8,968 bases of DNA from JBKEDC01 sp047974225 (GTDB lineage Bacteria > Bacteroidota > Bacteroidia > Bacteroidales > Prolixibacteraceae). The notes beneath the pieces are model-generated. The model worked only from the letters and a program-made list of their open reading frames with translations, was not told where the DNA came from and ran no database searches. The position numbers and the translations under genes are program-made. The stretch covers positions 1 through 8,968 of the forward strand of contig JBKECD010000028.1 in NCBI GenBank assembly GCA_047974225.1, given 5' to 3'. Numbering within the stretch: the first letter of the stretch is position 1; every line of letters begins with the position of its first letter. Below are positions 1 to 5,107 of the stretch, piece after piece.

Positions 1-4
1 GCAA

Positions 5-212
5 TGGACATGATTGGACACCGAAATTGGTTTTTGTCAATGGACTATGGACTATATCGAGTTCGTCTATCTCCATTGTCAGCTGACAATAGACATAATC
101 GGACTCCGAAATCGAGTTTTGTCAATTGACAATGGACTATATCGAGTTCGTCTATCTCCATTGCAAGCTGACAATGGACATGATCGGGCATCGAAATTGA
201 CTTTGGTCATTA
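5..212. repeat. 85-bp tandem repeat, about 2.5 copies
   Basis: Units begin at 5, 90 and 175, giving an exact period of 85 bp with no gaps; the third unit is partial and fades near 212. Units 1 and 2 differ at 11 of 85 positions by my count, and their last half is nearly identical. Each unit contains tccattg and caatgga arms around a short palindrome; at 75-90 this is a perfect 16-bp palindrome (attgtcagctgacaat). The period is not a multiple of three and no protein-like frame is conserved, so I read it as non-coding satellite-type DNA. It may extend upstream of the window. Function unknown. Confidence 0.85.
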
Positions 213-241
213 ACCAACGTACATACTTTTGGGCGTTTTTT

Positions 242-529
242 AGGACAAAAGGTACACATTTTTCCGTTTTAGGACAAAAGGTACACATTTTTCCGTTTTA
301 GGACAAAAGGTACGCATTTTTCGAATCTCATAGGACAAAAGGTACACTTTCATAGGACAAAAGGTACACATTTTTTGGAGCATAGGACAAAAGGTACGCT
401 TTTTATTGTTTTATAGAAAAAAGTCATAGGACAAAAGGTACACATTTGGGCGTTTTTTAGGACAAAAGGTACACATTTTTCCGTTTTAGGACAAAAGGTA
501 CGCTTTTTTAAAAGCGTACCTTTTGTCCT
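242..529 (+). repeat. Iteron-like array of aggacaaaaggtac
   Basis: Nine direct copies of the 14-bp core aggacaaaaggtac start at 242, 271, 300, 332, 354, 384, 428, 459 and 488, and one inverted copy lies at 516-529. Most cores are followed by acac or acgc and a T-run. Start-to-start spacing is 29, 29, 32, 22, 30, 44, 31 and 29 bp. A 57-bp block (228-284) recurs exactly at 445-501, so part of the array arose by duplication. Directly repeated, regularly phased short cores are typical of plasmid replication iterons and of multi-site transposase ends such as Tn7-like or IS21 elements. No initiator or transposase gene lies in the window, so which it is remains open. A variant copy (aggacaaaagggac) sits alone at 911. 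Confidence 0.85.
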
Positions 530-535
530 AAAACG
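482..535. repeat. Perfect 26-bp inverted repeat with 2-nt loop
   Basis: Positions 482-507 are the exact reverse complement of 510-535, separated only by TT. Each arm carries one complete core of the iteron-like array, so the array ends in two head-to-head cores. The structure could extrude as a cruciform or form a long hairpin in RNA. It does not resemble an intrinsic terminator, since no T-run follows on either strand. It may mark the boundary of the array or a dimeric binding site for whatever protein binds the cores. Confidence 0.85.
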
Positions 536-715
536 AAGCAAAAGTCGATAAAGTTGCGGTTAAAAACTAAACGCTTAATTATAACCATTTTGCAAACTAT
601 TTCTTTCTATATTTCACAAAAAAAATGCATTCTATTGAGGATTGATATTTCACACTAGTTCGATATTCCTTAGCGGAACGAGCAAAGCGAGGGGAGCTTG
701 GGGAGAACTCGGGGG
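536..715. other. Gene-free spacer with AT-rich then G-rich part
   Basis: No protein-like reading frame or good promoter is visible here. Positions 541-660 are AT-rich. From 668 the sequence becomes purine-rich with the phrase tagcggaacgagcaaagcga, which recurs in altered form near 1044 (tagcggaataagcgaagcga). Positions 690-720 may be a degenerate copy of the G/C-rich palindromic repeat seen in and before valS, ending in the same gggggct, but the match is loose. Confidence 0.4.
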
Positions 716-855
716 GGGCTATTTGCGTTAGGGATAGCAGTGGCATTGAGTGGTTCTTATGTCCTAGCGGAGTTCTTGACGGAGGCGACCAGCGGAAGCC
801 CACGAACAAGATTACGAAGCTCGGCATAAGAACCGCTCGATAGAACGAATAGCCC
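716..855 (+). ncRNA. Candidate structured RNA, possibly Flavo-1-like
   Basis: Two nested long-range helices are visible. The outer one pairs gggctatt (716-723) with aatagccc (848-855). The inner one pairs 748-761 with 825-838 over 14 bp, 13 Watson-Crick and one G-U. Between them lies tgcgttagggatagcagtgg, and gaacgaatagcccg lies at the 3' side. From memory these phrases resemble a repetitive RNA of Bacteroidota, possibly the Flavo-1 motif in Rfam; I could not check this. The strand is chosen from that resemblance and from the G-U pair. No promoter or terminator was found next to it. A 76-codon antisense frame across it (597-827) has no protein character. Confidence 0.45.
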
Positions 856-984
856 GCTCGAACGTCCTAAGATTTAAAATCGAGTTAGGAGAATGACTAG
901 GTCTAACCTCAGGACAAAAGGGACATATCTACAACTTTATTTTTTTGATAGTACCAAATAAGTAGGTGTGCTATTTTAGTTTTC
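856..984. other. Spacer with small hairpin and lone iteron variant
   Basis: A 6-bp stem, tcctaa (865-870) with ttagga (885-890), encloses a second 4-bp stem. At 911-924 lies aggacaaaagggac, one base different from the core of the array at 242-529 and in the same orientation. Otherwise the stretch is AT-rich with no recognisable gene. Confidence 0.4.
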
Positions 985-1222
985 GCATGGGGGTTTAGCC
1001 CCCATGCAAACATACGCCGAAGGCGCAAAATTAGCCTATGGCTAGCGGAATAAGCGAAGCGAATGGAGTTTGTAGATCCGATTGGATTTAGAGCGGAGCG
1101 GAGAATCCAATAAACCAACAAGGCACAAAAGGGGAATTAATACGAAATGACGAAGAGCTTTCCTGCAGGATGCAATGAAGCTGGAAAGCGAATGAGGAAA
1201 GAAGTATTGTTTCCCCTGTGCC
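985..1222. ncRNA. Candidate structured RNA, chain of hairpins
   Basis: Consecutive stems fill this stretch. They are a 9-bp perfect hairpin (985-993 with 999-1007, loop tttag), cgcc-gaa-ggcg (1015-1025), tagcc-tat-ggcta (1032-1044), and an 8-bp stem (1081-1088 with 1104-1111). A long-range helix follows: ggcaca (1122-1127) with tgtgcc (1217-1222), then gggga/a (1131-1136) with ttcccc (1211-1216), then aatac (1139-1143) with gtatt (1204-1208). Inside it, gctttcc pairs with ggaaagc (1183-1189), and tcctgcagga (1161-1170) is a palindrome. This density suggests a folded RNA or a composite of repeats. The strand cannot be decided and I do not recognise a family. Short minus-strand frames here look like chance. 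Confidence 0.4.
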
Positions 1223-1269
1223 GATAACATTATTGCAATACCTTTTCTTGCGCCACTTTTGGAGATAAA

Positions 1270-1310
1270 AAAGAAGTCCCGAAGATGTTTTTCATCTTCG
1301 GGACTTCTTT
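1270..1310 (-). terminator. Rho-independent terminator of the TA operon
   Basis: An 18-bp perfect stem (1270-1287 with 1293-1310) with a 5-nt loop lies a few bases past the antitoxin stop codon. Read on the minus strand, the stem runs into a T-rich tail (the A-run before 1270 on the plus strand), as expected for an intrinsic terminator. A weaker T-rich tail on the plus strand could let it also stop transcription coming from the repeat region. Confidence 0.85.
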
Positions 1311-1315
1311 AAGTT

Positions 1316-1621
1316 TTACACCATTGGGCTTAGTGTATAGTTTATTTCCATTCCTAAGGCTCTAGCAACCCTTGAAAGGACATCCATAGAAACGTTGTGT
1401 TTTGTATTTTCTACGCTAGATATGTAGGATTTCTTAACCCCTAATCTTTCTCCCAACTCCTCTTGTGTGATTTTTTGTCGGAGTCTTTCCTTTTTAAGTT
1501 GTCGGGCAAGCCGTTCATTCTTTATTTCATTTTCAACTTCCAACTCAAATGCATCTCTTCGGGGAGTTCCGATTACCCCCAATACACTGTCTGCAAGTTC
1601 TGCTGCTGATACTGTTTTCAT
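1316..1621 (-). CDS. HigA-type antitoxin, XRE-family HTH protein
   Basis: This 101-residue protein is predicted to be a cytoplasmic DNA-binding antitoxin. By family knowledge, such antitoxins neutralise a HigB/RelE-like mRNA interferase and repress the operon. The N-terminal part includes a GTPxRDxFE segment (residues 18-26) typical of HigA-like antitoxins in Bacteroidota. A helix-turn-helix follows at about 45-95, with QKITQEELGERLGVKKSYIS and SSVEN as the recognition part. The ATG overlaps the stop codon of the full toxin frame by four bases (ATGA), a layout that suggests translational coupling. The frame is intact and followed at once by a terminator. Because the upstream toxin carries a stop, this may now be an orphan regulator. 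Confidence 0.88.
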   Translation of the reverse strand: MKTVSAAELADSVLGVIGTPRRDAFELEVENEIKNERLARQLKKERLRQKITQEELGERLGVKKSYISSVENTKHNVSMDVLSRVARALGMEINYTLSPMV

Positions 1622-1956
1622 ACCTTGCTATTATAATAATTGTTCATAATTTTTTCTGCTCTCTCAATTTCTTTTTTCGGGGTTTTCTGAGTTTTCTTCT
1701 GAATCCCATGTGTTGCGACAATCAGTCCCCTACTTTTTTTATCTCAGAAAGCAAACAATCGGTATATATTACCATTTGAAGACACTCTAAATTCCCAAAT
1801 TCTGCTTGCTTCTAGCTTTTTAAAAACCTCACTATCTTTTTGTCCTCCCTCGACCTTGAAAAACGCTTTAAGAAACTGTGTTTTAACCTTTTCATCTTGT
1901 TTATTGAAAAACTTCAATGCTTCTTGTAGTAATTCGACTTTTATTACATGTTTCAC
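1618..1956 (-). pseudogene. HigB/RelE-like toxin, Gp49-type, interrupted by in-frame TGA
   Basis: The full frame is 112 codons from GTG (1954-1956) to TGA (1618-1620), a normal length for HigB-like Gp49 toxins, which cleave mRNA at ribosomes. Residues 1-70 include RIWEFRVSSNGNIYRLFAF, the family core. Codon 71 (1744-1746) is TGA, where relatives as I recall them read FAFWD with Trp. Beyond it the same frame continues without further stops and reads LIVATHGIQKKTQKTPKKEI, the expected conserved tail, up to the overlap with the antitoxin start. A single TGG-to-TGA change, or a sequencing error, explains this. The 70-residue product would lack the final strand and the HGxxKKTQKTP tail, so it is probably inactive. 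I see no reason to assume TGA means Trp here, because the natural stop at codon 113 is also TGA. Confidence 0.85.
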
Positions 1957-1960
1957 GTTG

Positions 1961-1991
1961 CAAATATAATTAAGGTTTAATCATTATCAAA
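1961..1991 (-). promoter_or_regulatory. Bacteroidota-type promoter of the TA operon
   Basis: On the minus strand, TTTG (1988-1991) is followed by 19 nt and then TATATTTG (1961-1968), an exact match to the TTTG/TAnnTTTG pattern of Bacteroidota promoters. The expected transcription start falls within a few bases of the toxin GTG at 1956, so the mRNA would be leaderless or nearly so. Confidence 0.75.
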
Positions 1992-2002
1992 CTTTTTCTT
2001 TT

Positions 2003-2038
2003 AAGAACAGCAGCTTTTTTCTAAAAGCTGCTGTTCTT
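2003..2038. repeat. Perfect 16-bp inverted repeat, 4-nt loop
   Basis: Positions 2003-2018 pair exactly with 2023-2038 around ttct. It lies just upstream of the toxin promoter, in the divergent spacer before valS. The T-content after the stem is modest on the plus strand and absent on the minus strand, so it is a poor terminator. No gene is seen that would need one. It could be a binding site or a transcription barrier protecting valS from the left. Confidence 0.6.
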
Positions 2039-2078
2039 GTTTCCTTACTCTTCTTCGCTCATCCATAATTGCCACTTA

Positions 2079-2182
2079 ATAGACACTCCCAAAAATACAT
2101 TGGATTGCGCATACAGAAAAATCAAAGAAATCATCAACAATCATTTAGCGAGGCTCAACAAAAAAAGGGAAGTGTCTATTTA
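2079..2182. repeat. Possible small MITE-like element or IS remnant
   Basis: Imperfect terminal inverted repeats bracket about 100 bp: aatagacactccc at 2079 and its near complement, gggaagtgtctattta, ending near 2182. The arms share ATAGACACT and CCC with one inserted base. The interior contains no complete gene. No target-site duplication was verified. The right arm lies close to the presumed valS promoter. Confidence 0.35.
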
Positions 2183-2187
2183 TTTTA

Positions 2188-2195
2188 TATTTTTG
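2188..2195 (+). promoter_or_regulatory. Possible -7 element of the valS promoter
   Basis: TATTTTTG matches TAnnTTTG and lies about 80 nt before the valS start codon. No TTTG is found at the usual distance upstream (about 2165), so the assignment is tentative. It would give a leader of roughly 70-75 nt containing the palindromic repeat at 2228-2259. Confidence 0.4.
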
Positions 2196-2227
2196 CAGCC
2201 TATAATTAGATAAACCTAGTGCCTTTG

Positions 2228-2259
2228 AGCTCTCCCCCTCGGGGGAGTTGGAGGGGGCT
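2228..2259 (+). repeat. G/C-rich palindromic repeat in the valS leader
   Basis: This 32-bp unit begins agctctcccc and ends gagggggct. It contains a perfect 7-bp stem, ctccccc (2232-2238) with gggggag (2241-2247), and its outer ends can also pair. It belongs to the same family as the units at 2891, 3548 and 3661 inside valS. Repeats of this look are common between genes in Bacteroidota, from general knowledge. It ends 14 nt before the valS ATG, so its hairpin could affect translation. Confidence 0.75.
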
Positions 2260-2273
2260 GCAATTTTAAAGAC

Positions 2274-4979
2274 ATGGAAATCCCTAGCAAGTATGATGCG
2301 CAAAGCATCGAAAACAAATGGTATAAATATTGGACAGAGCAAAACTTCTTCCACTCCACACCCGATGAGCGTGAACCCTACACGGTGGTCATTCCACCGC
2401 CAAACGTAACAGGCGTGCTCCACATGGGGCATATGCTTAATAATACGATTCAAGATATTCTTGTGCGTCGTGCTCGATTGCTCGGCAAAAACGCTTGCTG
2501 GGTGCCCGGCACCGACCATGCCTCGATTGCCACCGAAGCCAAAGTTACGCAACGATTGGCAAGCAAAGGTATTTCGAAATTCGACCTCTCGCGTGAAGAG
2601 TTCCTCGCTCATGCGTGGGAATGGACCGATGAGCATGGCGGCATTATCCTCGAACAATTGAAGAAACTCGGCGCAAGCTGCGACTGGGATAGAACGTGCT
2701 TCACCCTCGATGAAACCCGAAGCAAAGCGGTCATCGACACCTTCGTGCAGCTCTATGAAAAAGGATTAATCTATCGTGGTGTGCGCATGGTGAACTGGGA
2801 TTCCGATGCCCTCACTGCCGTGTCGGACGAAGAAGTAATTCACAAAGAAGTGAACTCGAAATTGTATTATTTAAGATATGAAATAGCCGAAGCCCCCCTT
2901 AATCCCGATGGAGGGGGCTGTGGTTCTTATATTGTAATCGCCACCACTCGTCCGGAAACCATCTTGGGCGACACCGCTGTGTGTATCAACCCTAATGATG
3001 AACGCTTTGCGCACTTGCGAGGCAAGAAAGTGATTGTGCCGCTGTGCGGACGAGTAATCCCAATCATCGAAGATGAGTATGTGGATATGGAGTTTGGTAC
3101 AGGCTGCTTGAAAATCACACCAGCGCACGACATCCATGACTATGAAATCGGCATGCGCCACAACCTCGAAACCATCAATATTCTGAATGACAACGGCACG
3201 CTGAGCGAAGCTGCCGGCATGTTTGTGGGCAAAGACCGCTTTGCGGTGCGCGAGGAAATCATTCCGATGCTCGAAGAAGCGGGCAACCTCCACAAGGTGG
3301 AAGACTATGTGAATAAAGTCGGTACATCGGAGCGCACCGGCTGTGTGATTGAACCCAAGCTTTCAGCGCAATGGTTCTTGAAGATGACCGACATGGCGCA
3401 AGTGGCACTCGATGCGGTGATGAACGATGACGTGCAATTCCACCCTGCTAAATTCAAAAACGTCTATCGCCATTGGATGGAGAATGTGAAGGATTGGTGC
3501 ATCTCACGCCAACTTTATTGGGGACACCGCATTCCGGTGTATTACATAGCCCCTCCCGTCCTCCCCGAGGGGGAGGTGTTGGATGCCGAATTCCCGGTGC
3601 CTGGCGGTAGTTTTGTGGTGGCAACCACCGAAGAAAGTGCGCGCGAGAAAGCCTTGGCTCAGTTCCCCTCCCTCGGAGGGGTTAGGGGAGGCTTCACACT
3701 GCGCCAAGAGGAAGATGTGCTCGACACGTGGGCTTCATCGTGGTTGTGGCCCATCTCGGTGTTTGATGGCTTCGAGAGTGATAAGGAAATCGACTATTAT
3801 TATCCCACCTCTGATTTGGTGACGGGACACGATATTATTTTCTTTTGGGTGGCGCGCATGATTATGGCGGGCTATGAGTTCAAAGGAAAGAAACCATTTT
3901 CGAATGTTTATTTCACCGGAATGGTGCGCGATAAACAAGGTCGAAAAATGAGTAAACAGCTTGGCAACTCGCCCGACCCACTCGATTTGATTGCCAAATA
4001 TGGTGCCGATGGTGTGCGTGTGGGCATGCTCCTTTGTTCGCCTGCTGGTGGCGATTTGCTCTTCGATGAGAGTTTGCCGCAACAAGGCGCCGGGTTTGTA
4101 ACCAAGCTTTGGAACTCCTTCCGCCTCGTGCAAGGCTGGGAAGTCGATGCCTCGATTCCGCAGCCCGAGCATGCTCGTGTGGCACTCGATTGGTTCAGCC
4201 AAAAGTTTAGCCAAGTGCTTGAGCAAAGCAACGACCACTTCAGCAAATTCCGCATCTCCGAAGCTCTCATGCTCGCCTACAACACGGTGCGCGATGAGTT
4301 CTCTGGTTGGTTGCTCGAATTGGTGAAACCGGCTTATCAGCAACCTATCGACAAGCAGACCTATGATGAATTGATTGCCATCTTCGATGAAGTGCTTCGA
4401 TTCTTGCACCCTTTCATGCCGTTTATTTCCGAAGAAATCTGGCAATTGCTGAAAGAGCGCAAGGCTGGCGAAAGCATCATGGTGAGCCTGATGCCTGAAG
4501 TGAAAGCCTATGACGAAACATTCCTTGCAGCTTTTGAAGATGCGAAAGAAATCATCTCGGGCGTGCGCAACATTCGCACCAAAAACAATATTGCCAATAA
4601 AGATAGTCTGGAACTTGCTGTGATGGTGGGCGACAAGGGTTATGATGCCTCACTGAATGCAGCAGTGTTGAAAATGGCGAACCTTTCGAGCTATGCCGAA
4701 GTGAGCGAAGAGCCTGCTGGCGCATCATCGTTCTTGGTGAAATCATCGACGTTCTTTGTGCCCATGGGCGATTTGGTGGACATGGAAGCCGAACGAGAAA
4801 AGCTAGAAGAAGAGTTGAAATATGCACAAGGATTCCTCACTTCGGTGATGAAGAAACTCAGCAACGAGAAGTTTGTGAGCGGCGCACCCGAAGCGGTAGT
4901 GGCAAAAGAAAAAGCCAAGCAAGCCGATGCCGAAGCGAAGATTAAGGTGCTGGAAGAGCAGATAGCGAAGATGAAGTAG
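2274..4979 (+). CDS. valS: Valine--tRNA ligase (valyl-tRNA synthetase)
   Basis: A 901-residue cytoplasmic class I synthetase that charges tRNA-Val with valine using ATP. The HIGH motif is HMGH at 50-53 after PPPNVTG. The CP1 editing domain, which hydrolyses mischarged Thr-tRNA, shows TTRPET at 224-229 and GTGCLKITPAHD near 275-287. WCISRQLYWGH starts at 408. The ATP-binding loop is KMSKQ (558-562), with Gln in the last place instead of Ser. The anticodon-binding helical domain follows, and the last 66 residues (from about 836) form the Lys/Glu-rich coiled-coil arm. The ATG at 2274 gives the normal N-terminus. Three G/C-rich repeats are translated in frame near residues 207-215, 426-436 and 464-474, all in loops between conserved blocks. 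The protein is somewhat longer than Bacteroides ValRS as I remember it (about 876 residues). It ends with TAG and a strong terminator. Confidence 0.98.
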   Translation: MEIPSKYDAQSIENKWYKYWTEQNFFHSTPDEREPYTVVIPPPNVTGVLHMGHMLNNTIQDILVRRARLLGKNACWVPGTDHASIATEAKVTQRLASKGISKFDLSREEFLAHAWEWTDEHGGIILEQLKKLGASCDWDRTCFTLDETRSKAVIDTFVQLYEKGLIYRGVRMVNWDSDALTAVSDEEVIHKEVNSKLYYLRYEIAEAPLNPDGGGCGSYIVIATTRPETILGDTAVCINPNDERFAHLRGKKVIVPLCGRVIPIIEDEYVDMEFGTGCLKITPAHDIHDYEIGMRHNLETINILNDNGTLSEAAGMFVGKDRFAVREEIIPMLEEAGNLHKVEDYVNKVGTSERTGCVIEPKLSAQWFLKMTDMAQVALDAVMNDDVQFHPAKFKNVYRHWMENVKDWCISRQLYWGHRIPVYYIAPPVLPEGEVLDAEFPVPGGSFVVATTEESAREKALAQFPSLGGVRGGFTLRQEEDVLDTWASSWLWPISVFDGFESDKEIDYYYPTSDLVTGHDIIFFWVARMIMAGYEFKGKKPFSNVYFTGMVRDKQGRKMSKQLGNSPDPLDLIAKYGADGVRVGMLLCSPAGGDLLFDESLPQQGAGFVTKLWNSFRLVQGWEVDASIPQPEHARVALDWFSQKFSQVLEQSNDHFSKFRISEALMLAYNTVRDEFSGWLLELVKPAYQQPIDKQTYDELIAIFDEVLRFLHPFMPFISEEIWQLLKERKAGESIMVSLMPEVKAYDETFLAAFEDAKEIISGVRNIRTKNNIANKDSLELAVMVGDKGYDASLNAAVLKMANLSSYAEVSEEPAGASSFLVKSSTFFVPMGDLVDMEAEREKLEEELKYAQGFLTSVMKKLSNEKFVSGAPEAVVAKEKAKQADAEAKIKVLEEQIAKMK
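2891..2919 (-). repeat. Palindromic repeat inside valS, copy 1
   Basis: This 29-bp unit begins agcccccctt and ends gagggggct; the ends pair as agcccc with ggggct. It is in the opposite orientation to the leader copy and more degenerate in the middle. It is translated as part of EAPLNPDGGGCGSY, just before the TTRPET editing strand. The peptide is unlike the flanking conserved sequence and looks like an inserted loop that keeps the reading frame. Confidence 0.65.
3548..3579 (-). repeat. Palindromic repeat inside valS, copy 2
   Basis: The unit begins agcccctccc and has a perfect 7-bp stem, cctcccc (3560-3566) with ggggagg (3570-3576), around gag. It matches the reverse complement of the leader copy with small gaps. 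It is translated as APPVLPEGEVL (residues 426-436), between the WGHRIP block and the strand GGSFVVATTEE, where Bacteroides homologues have only a short link as I recall them. Confidence 0.7.
3661..3693 (+). repeat. Palindromic repeat inside valS, copy 3
   Basis: The unit begins agttcccctc and ends aggggaggct, in the same orientation as the leader copy, and aligns with it along the whole 32-33 bp. It is translated as FPSLGGVRGGF (residues 464-474), just before LRQEEDVLDTW. This is the clearest case of a repeat normally found between genes being read as protein. Confidence 0.8.
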
Positions 4980-5006
4980 ATGACTTTAGGCTGTGTGCCG
5001 TAAGCA

Positions 5007-5054
5007 TATCAATAAAACACCCCGAACACATGCGTTCGGGGTGTTTTATTGATA
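5007..5054 (+). terminator. Rho-independent terminator of valS
   Basis: A perfect 21-bp stem (5007-5027 with 5034-5054) with loop acatgc follows the valS stop codon by about 27 nt. The right arm contains the T-rich stretch ttttatt inside the stem, and the left arm gives A-rich sequence, so the hairpin can work in both directions. It ends 5 nt before the palindrome that covers the next promoter. Confidence 0.8.
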
Positions 5055-5058
5055 CTGC

Positions 5059-5089
5059 CTTGCAAATTTACGATTAAATCGTAAATTTG
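5059..5089 (+). promoter_or_regulatory. Promoter of the AAA_14/DUF4143 gene
   Basis: CTTG (5059-5062, one mismatch to TTTG), 19 nt and TAAATTTG (5082-5089) form a good Bacteroidota promoter. Transcription would begin at about 5094-5097, some 12 nt before the ATG at 5108. This rules out the upstream in-frame TTG at 5087, which lies inside the promoter element. Confidence 0.7.
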
Positions 5090-5092
5090 CAA
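5060..5092. promoter_or_regulatory. 33-bp perfect palindrome over the promoter
   Basis: Arms 5060-5075 and 5077-5092 (16 bp each) are exact reverse complements around a single A. The palindrome covers the space between the -33 and -7 elements and the whole -7 element, and it reaches almost to the presumed transcription start. It is therefore placed like an operator for a dimeric regulator. Alternatively it is a mobile palindromic repeat that happens to supply the promoter. By symmetry it also carries CAAATTTA on the left, a -7 element on the minus strand, so it could fire both ways. Confidence 0.75.
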
Positions 5093-5107
5093 AAAACAAG
5101 TTTTGAG

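Noticed and set aside
14..301. 95-codon plus-strand open frame across the repeats
   Set aside because: It runs through an 85-bp tandem repeat, whose period is not a multiple of three, and into the iteron array. It has no protein-like features.
242..529. CRISPR array
   Set aside because: The conserved core is only about 14 bp, the spacing varies from 22 to 44 bp, the intervening bases are themselves partly repeated, and no cas gene is present.
350..541. Minus-strand frame encoding repeated KCVPFVL peptides
   Set aside because: The peptide repeat is a by-product of the DNA array. The spacing changes frame between copies and there is no start context.
597..827. 76-codon minus-strand frame
   Set aside because: It is antisense to the candidate structured RNA, and its composition reflects the G-rich tract and helices.
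1744..1746. TGA read as Trp throughout the organism
   Set aside because: Genes here use TGG for Trp, and the toxin frame's natural end at the antitoxin overlap is also TGA. A point mutation is the simpler reading.
2101..2214. Short plus-strand frame resembling a transposase tail before valS
   Set aside because: It has no start or conserved motif and is too short to judge; it is kept only as part of the MITE-like candidate.
3735..4445. 236-codon antisense frame opposite valS
   Set aside because: It lies wholly within valS on the other strand and has no recognisable domain; it is a shadow of valS codon use.
5087..5107. Upstream TTG start for the DUF4143 ATPase
   Set aside because: The TTG is inside the TAAATTTG promoter element, so it would not be transcribed; ATG 5108 gives the usual family N-terminus.
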